In this document: positions 15,804 through 19,804 of the stretch, piece by piece | Position numbering within the stretch: position 1 is the first letter of the stretch | Layout: every line of letters begins with the position of its first letter | Assembly (NCBI RefSeq): GCF_019420015.1 | Contig: NZ_JAHZIA010000038.1 | Span: forward strand, 514-20,317 | DNA from: Anaerofustis sp. | GTDB taxonomy: Bacteria > Bacillota > Clostridia > Eubacteriales > Anaerofustaceae | Direction of reading: 5' to 3' | DNA: 19,804 nucleotides | Notes under the pieces: model-generated | Databases searched by the model: none | What the model saw: only the letters and a program-made list of their open reading frames with translations | Told to the model about the DNA's origin: nothing | Made by a program: the position numbers and the translations under genes

Positions 15804-16439
15804 ATGTCAAAAATAAAAAACTTATATTTTAAGCTAAAATATAGAATAAAATACAGAAAAGAACGAGGTTTTGATATATTCAAGTATTATTCTAATTTTA
15901 ATGAATGCATAGAAAATACAAAAGAAATAGATGAAAATGATAAAAATTTTGAAATAAAAAACAGTTTTAAAAATATCATGACCGACCTTGATTATGTTAT
16001 TAATGATAGAAATAAGGAAATAAATTACAAAAATATATTTTATAAATTAGATAATATAATAATATCACATTGTAAGGAGTACAACTATATACAAGGTGAG
16101 ATTGATGCCGAAAATATTAATAAAGAGATACATTTTAATCTAACTATACTTAAATCCTCAAAAAAAGCTTGTAGATTTTTTGAGGCAGAAAAAAGTATGT
16201 ATGATGATTTATATAATATGGTCAAGTGCATTGATGAGCAAAATAAATTTATTGTTTATATTGATAAAGAGGAAAATATAGATAGAGAATTAAATGATGA
16301 TGAAAGTTCATTATATGTTGATTATCCGATTATTAACATTGTTTTATTAAAAGATAATTTGGTTTTAACCGGACAAGCACCAACAGCTATGGAAAAAGAG
16401 ATTTTAAATACAGCAAAAAAGCTTGGATTTAACTCGTAA
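15804..16439 (+). CDS. Soluble protein of 211 residues, unknown family
   Basis: GGAG sits seven bases ahead of ATG 15804. Unlike its neighbours it has neither a signal peptide nor a membrane helix, so it should be cytoplasmic. The first ~40 residues are basic (MSKIKNLYFKLKYRIKYRKE), the middle is mainly helical and charged, and the end forms alternating strands and a helix (FIVYIDKEENIDREL..., IINIVLLKDNLVLTG..., MEKEILNTAKKLGFN). I recognise no family. A cytoplasmic member of the stack could protect against a toxin acting inside the cell, such as a nuclease or an NAD-targeting enzyme. A 129-bp gap precedes it, containing an orphan GGGAGGG and a 14-codon frame that look like a lost gene start. 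Confidence 0.75.
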   Translation: MSKIKNLYFKLKYRIKYRKERGFDIFKYYSNFNECIENTKEIDENDKNFEIKNSFKNIMTDLDYVINDRNKEINYKNIFYKLDNIIISHCKEYNYIQGEIDAENINKEIHFNLTILKSSKKACRFFEAEKSMYDDLYNMVKCIDEQNKFIVYIDKEENIDRELNDDESSLYVDYPIINIVLLKDNLVLTGQAPTAMEKEILNTAKKLGFNS

Positions 16440-16466
16440 AAAATAAAGATTTTAAAGGGATATGAA

Positions 16467-16874
16467 ATGAATAAAAAAAGATATGTTAAACCTCTTATAT
16501 TTATCATTATTATATTAGCTTTAGTAATGGGGATAATTTACAAATATACAATATCCATGTCAAATTTACCTAAAGGGGAGCTTATTTATACAAGCACTTC
16601 AAATAGTAAAGAGTATACCTTTAACGGATATCTGGTAAATAGCGGTGCAACGGTAGCTTATACAGTAAGGGGAGAGATAGTAAACAACAAAACAAAAGAA
16701 AAAAGAAATATTTACTGGGATTATCACGTAAATACAGTTAACGTTAAATGGATAGGAGAAAAAACAATCATTGTTAATGATAAAAAAATTGATGATATAA
16801 ATAAGGATAAATACGATTTTAGAAACGATAAAAGGTATGATGAAGATTATAATATCGAGCATTTTATGAAGTAG
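16467..16874 (+). CDS. DUF5412-like membrane-anchored protein, paralog C
   Basis: 135 residues, AAAGGGATATGAA ahead of ATG 16467. One helix (about 8-27) is followed by LPKGELIYTSTSNSKEYTFN (34-53), then NSGATVAYTVRGEIVNN, KRNIYWDYHVNTVNVKWIG, and KYDFRND with an acidic tail. This is the third complete DUF5412-type copy, closest to paralog A: both share the 'L-P-K-G-E-L' start and an identical 18-residue middle (E-I-V-N-N-K to I-Y-W-D-Y). It is the last gene before the displaced Rhs core fragment at 16881, so it probably belonged to a toxin module whose toxin part has been lost. Immunity function is inferred only. Confidence 0.87.
   Translation: MNKKRYVKPLIFIIIILALVMGIIYKYTISMSNLPKGELIYTSTSNSKEYTFNGYLVNSGATVAYTVRGEIVNNKTKEKRNIYWDYHVNTVNVKWIGEKTIIVNDKKIDDINKDKYDFRNDKRYDEDYNIEHFMK
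16674..16724 (+). repeat. 51-bp near-identical block, second copy
   Basis: Partner of 14000-14050 with one mismatch, in the same codon position of paralog C. Confidence 0.75.
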
Positions 16875-16880
16875 TTATTA

Positions 16881-16922
16881 AAATTTATGACAAAGAAACA
16901 GGAAACTATTATTACAATGCCA
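16881..16922 (+). repeat. 42-bp exact copy of the large gene's Rhs core (displaced scar)
   Basis: Identical to 9841-9882, which encodes IYDKETGNYYYNA in the Rhs-associated core of the large toxin. Here the frame continues as N-L-L-stop and lies outside any gene, seven bases after the stop of paralog C. It is a recombination scar: the point where a former toxin tip was joined to a core of the same type as the large gene. Confidence 0.9.
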
Positions 16923-17127
16923 ATCTTTTATAAAAAGAAAGAAAAAAATTAATTGTTTAAAAAGAATTGATATATTTTTAAAGCAAGCAGAAGAAATATG
17001 TATATATCATATAAGAAGAGATTACTTTTATGATGAATTAAACAGAATAAAAGATGTAAAAGAGTATGAAATAACTTCTTCTTATGATGAAAATACCGAT
17101 GGGAACATAAATTCAGAAAACTTATAT

Positions 17128-18564
17128 ATGACAACATCATATACATATGACACAATAGGAAATATTAAAAGCGTAACAAAGAATAATAAAACAAGTCTTT
17201 ATGTTTATGATGAAGATGGTTTGAATTTCTTGACCGCCATTAAGGACAAAGACAGCGGAAAAGATAAGGTAACATATGAATATGATGCCGACGGAAATAT
17301 GATAAAAGAAAATGATGTTGAGCATGAAAAAGTTACTTTAAACAGCTATGATGAAGAAGGTCAACTAATCAAAACGGCAATCACCGATGGAAAAACTCAA
17401 ACAACAATGACCACAACCAATAGGTACAACGGTGACGGAGAGCGAATAGAAAAGGACGTTAACGGTGAAAAAACATATTACTATGTGGTAAATGACGCAG
17501 TTCTTTATACTTATAAGGTCACGTCTGATGAAAAGGGAAACGAAGTCAGAACAATAACGTCTCAAAATGTTGTTGCTCCCGACGGAAGTATTATCTCATC
17601 AAAGAGAAACGAAGGATATTATATTTATAATCTTGATTTAAAAGGAAGTACCGTATCCGTAGCGGCTCCTGACGGAAGTTACCAACTTGTATATGCTTAT
17701 GATATATACGGAGAGCCTGTAAAAAGAGGAGACAAAGACTTTTATAACGAAATTACTTTTACGGGAGCGGTATATGACGAAAGCACGGGATTATTCTATT
17801 TGTCAAGCAGGTACTATGACCCTACAACAGGAAGATTTATCTCCATGGACAGCTACAGAGGAGAGCTTGACGATCCGCTAAGTCTTAACTTATATGCTTA
17901 CTGTCAGGGTAATCCGATTAAGTATGTGGATAGAGACGGTAATATGCCTACAATTCTTTCCGCAATGTGCATAGGCTTTTTATCTGGTGCTGGAGTTGAG
18001 CTTGTGGATCAAATAATTAGCGGAGAAAAAATTAATTGGGAAAAGGTTTTGGTAAAAGGTGGAACATCTGCAATAGGCTCAATGGTAGGTGTAAAATATA
18101 TTGTGGCAGGAGCATTATTAACTAATGTGTTAGATCAAAAAGTTGATTCTCGAGGACAATCAGACAGAAGACTTTCAATATCTTCACTTGCAAAAAGTGG
18201 AACTAAAGCTGGAGCCTCAAAATATATAAATAACAAGATAACAAACGCAGAAAAAGCGTATAAAAAAGCAAAAGTAAAACCGGGTAAAAAAACTAAAGGC
18301 AGTAAAAAGAAAAAAAATAAGAGCAAGAAACTTTCAAAACAACATAAGGATATTAAAAAAGTTAAAAAAGTACAAAAAGTAAGGAAAAATCCTGTATATA
18401 AATCAATAACACATGGTATCAAAAAAGTTTATAATAAATTTGTGAAGAAACCTGTAGCAAAAGTTAAAAAAAGAATATCTTCTATTCGTATAAGCAAAAA
18501 AAGTGTTTTGGGGAAAACAATAAATAAAGTAAAAAAAGTGTTTAGAAGATGGTTCAAATGGTAA
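17128..18564 (+). CDS. Orphan, 5'-truncated Rhs module with a polycationic C-terminal tip
   Basis: 478 residues from the first in-frame ATG, but Rhs repeat coding (YFYDELNRI) already reads in this frame from about 17020. No start codon, ribosome binding site or signal peptide lies upstream, so this is a displaced 3' piece of a larger gene. Order: YD repeats (1-170); Rhs core (172-272, containing 'YLSSRYYDPTTGRFISMD' and ending DRDGN); a Gly/Ala-rich hydrophobic linker (273-335, with FLSGAGVELVDQI); then a basic tail (368-478) with 40 Lys and 5 Arg in 111 residues against two acidic ones, ending KVFRRWFKW. The tail resembles a cationic membrane-active peptide or a histone-like nucleic-acid binder. 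The core DNA is visibly less AT-rich than its surroundings. The next gene starts 15 bases after the stop. Probably silent unless recombined or transcribed from upstream. Confidence 0.85.
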   Translation: MTTSYTYDTIGNIKSVTKNNKTSLYVYDEDGLNFLTAIKDKDSGKDKVTYEYDADGNMIKENDVEHEKVTLNSYDEEGQLIKTAITDGKTQTTMTTTNRYNGDGERIEKDVNGEKTYYYVVNDAVLYTYKVTSDEKGNEVRTITSQNVVAPDGSIISSKRNEGYYIYNLDLKGSTVSVAAPDGSYQLVYAYDIYGEPVKRGDKDFYNEITFTGAVYDESTGLFYLSSRYYDPTTGRFISMDSYRGELDDPLSLNLYAYCQGNPIKYVDRDGNMPTILSAMCIGFLSGAGVELVDQIISGEKINWEKVLVKGGTSAIGSMVGVKYIVAGALLTNVLDQKVDSRGQSDRRLSISSLAKSGTKAGASKYINNKITNAEKAYKKAKVKPGKKTKGSKKKKNKSKKLSKQHKDIKKVKKVQKVRKNPVYKSITHGIKKVYNKFVKKPVAKVKKRISSIRISKKSVLGKTINKVKKVFRRWFKW

Positions 18565-18579
18565 TAGGGGGTAATTAAA

Positions 18580-19659
18580 ATGATGGATAATATTTTACGT
18601 TTTATTGTAGATATGCCACCCATAGTATATGTATTATTAATTATGTCGTTAATAACATATATATCCGATATGATAATAATAAATAAGGAAAAAGAGTTAA
18701 AAGAAAATGAATATAATGTATATGCCAATGCGGGAATAAAGGCTTTTGCGTTGGTAATGTCGATAGTATTCCTGGGATTTTCTATTTTTTATCTTTTTAA
18801 TTTAATTGAAAGAGATGCATTTTTAAAATACTGGTATTTATGGCTTATGCCGACAGGATTGGGATGTGCTTGTCTTATTTGTTATATTCAAATGTTGATA
18901 TGTAAAATAACGGTTAAAGACAATAAAATAAAGTACAGAAATGCATGGGGAAAGATAAAGGAATATAATTTTGAAGATATAACAGGATATAACGATGACG
19001 GGAATAATGGAACTTTTACTTCCTATCGTTTGGCAACGAAAGAAAACAAAAAAGCTATTATTTTTCATAAATATGATGTAGGAGCAAACTTCTTTTTGAA
19101 AGATATCAATAATATATTAAGAAAAAAAACATTACAAGAAAACAAAAAATACAGAAAATCAAAACAGATGATTGCTAAAGGGAATAACTCACATAATAAT
19201 AATGAACCACGATTTATTGTAAAAAGTAGTCCAACAGAATGGTGGAGTTCAATAATAATGTTTTTTGTACTCGTATTAATTATTGTTTGGGGATTAATAG
19301 ATGAAAGTATGGGTGGATTTGCTATAATTGGTGGATTTTGTATGATTGTATTATTAAATTCATTATTTCATATGATAAATAAAATATATGTGTACAAAGA
19401 TAGGATGGTCTATAAAAGACCATTTTTGGGGGATAAAGTTTTCTATTATAAAAAAGATATAACTGACTTTTATTCCAGCTCATTTGATTCAATAAAATTT
19501 TATAAGAAAGATTCTAAGACAAAGAAAAAAAAGAAGCTGTTTACATACTCTTCAAAAGCAACAAATGCAGAAAGGTTACTTAAATATTTACATAGCAAAG
19601 GTATTAAAGGGGATGTATATATACCATCAGATGATGACTATTATATACCATATGATTAA
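18580..19659 (+). CDS. Membrane protein with two PH-like repeats, candidate immunity for the cationic tip
   Basis: 359 residues. GGGGG sits nine bases ahead of ATG 18580 and the toxin-tip stop is 15 bases upstream, so the pair is cotranscribed. Five predicted helices (about 13-34, 52-76, 84-107, 221-240, 245-266) form two hydrophobic blocks. Each block is followed by a soluble unit starting with the same pattern: KITVKDNKIKYRNAWGKIKE (108 onward, then DITGY) and KIYVYKDRMVYKRPFLGDKV (268 onward, then DITDFY). These look like bacterial PH-like domains of the DUF6560 kind, duplicated in one protein. A membrane-bound partner encoded next to a membrane-active or cationic tip fits an immunity role. 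The family name is tentative; topology and internal duplication are clear. Confidence 0.82.
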   Translation: MMDNILRFIVDMPPIVYVLLIMSLITYISDMIIINKEKELKENEYNVYANAGIKAFALVMSIVFLGFSIFYLFNLIERDAFLKYWYLWLMPTGLGCACLICYIQMLICKITVKDNKIKYRNAWGKIKEYNFEDITGYNDDGNNGTFTSYRLATKENKKAIIFHKYDVGANFFLKDINNILRKKTLQENKKYRKSKQMIAKGNNSHNNNEPRFIVKSSPTEWWSSIIMFFVLVLIIVWGLIDESMGGFAIIGGFCMIVLLNSLFHMINKIYVYKDRMVYKRPFLGDKVFYYKKDITDFYSSSFDSIKFYKKDSKTKKKKKLFTYSSKATNAERLLKYLHSKGIKGDVYIPSDDDYYIPYD

Positions 19660-19699
19660 GTTATAGTACGATAAATGTGTACATCAAAGAGGTATTAAA

Positions 19700-19804
19700 A
19701 TGAACAATATTGGAATTGAAAGAAGAATGAAAGAAGAGACATATATTGTCTCTTCTTCAAAAGATTCATTAATTTTCTTTGCCATATTAGATATTATAAT
19801 CATA
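19700..19804 (+). CDS. Start of another probable membrane protein (partial)
   Basis: AAAGAGG lies seven bases ahead of ATG 19700, and the frame stays open to the window edge (35 codons). The product begins MNNIGIERRMKEETYIVSSS and enters a hydrophobic stretch (SLIFFAILDIIII), so a membrane helix begins about residue 23. A 40-bp gap separates it from the PH-like membrane protein. It may be a second immunity-type gene or a truncated relative of its neighbour; the visible part is too short to decide. An 11-bp perfect inverted repeat lies inside the coding sequence (19731-19757). Confidence 0.7.
   Translation, partial: MNNIGIERRMKEETYIVSSSKDSLIFFAILDIIII
19731..19757. repeat. Perfect inverted repeat in the early coding region
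   Basis: AAGAAGAGACA (19731-19741) and TGTCTCTTCTT (19747-19757) with a TATAT loop, 31 bases inside the partial gene. The hairpin would form in its mRNA just after the start. Function unknown. Confidence 0.8.

Overview
The window is low-GC DNA with strong AGGAGG-type ribosome binding sites and consensus TTGACA/TATAAT promoters. Together with a WapA/Rhs-type secreted protein, DUF5412-like genes and lipoproteins, this points to a Gram-positive anaerobe of the Clostridia/Tissierellia kind. I cannot name the species. I saw no rRNA, tRNA, CRISPR array or transposase.

Left edge (1-~850). A small accessory block runs on the minus strand. It holds a 36-aa holin-like (TxpA/Hol_Tox type) membrane peptide, a 50-aa membrane peptide, a 55-aa excisionase-like helix-turn-helix protein, and the first 20 codons of a further gene. 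Two of these genes have nearly identical promoters: perfect sigma-A consensus with a 17-bp spacer, and a 24-bp palindrome built into the promoter. A fragment resembling a tmRNA/tRNA 3' end (GCTCCACCA) followed by a terminator lies at 786-846. One reading is that an integrated element ends here, with older chromosome to the right.

Centre (1075-10601). One 3135-aa secreted Rhs/WapA-like polymorphic toxin gene: signal peptide, DNRLRE domain, Ig/FN3-like segments, DUF6531-like entry domain, long YD-repeat shell, Rhs-associated core, and a ~194-aa C-terminal toxin module that I do not recognise.

Right (10610-19804). All genes are on the plus strand. Directly behind the toxin gene lies a stack of small genes. 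Most encode membrane-anchored or lipidated extracytoplasmic proteins. They include three full DUF5412-like paralogs and a truncated fourth, the last being a 230-bp exact duplicate of one of them. Two proteins have propeller-like repeats. This is what a multi-immunity array of a polymorphic toxin looks like. It ends in a 42-bp scar copied from the Rhs core and a 5'-truncated orphan Rhs module. The tip of that module is about 40% Lys/Arg (net about +43 over 111 residues). It is followed by a membrane protein with two PH-like repeats, a candidate immunity protein for the cationic tip, and by the start of another probable membrane protein.

Inferred logic: the large gene delivers the current C-terminal toxin and the first downstream gene(s) protect the producer. 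The remaining genes record earlier toxin/immunity pairs. The orphan module is a silent or reserve toxin tip. Function is inferred from architecture; no toxin activity or immunity pairing can be proven from sequence alone.
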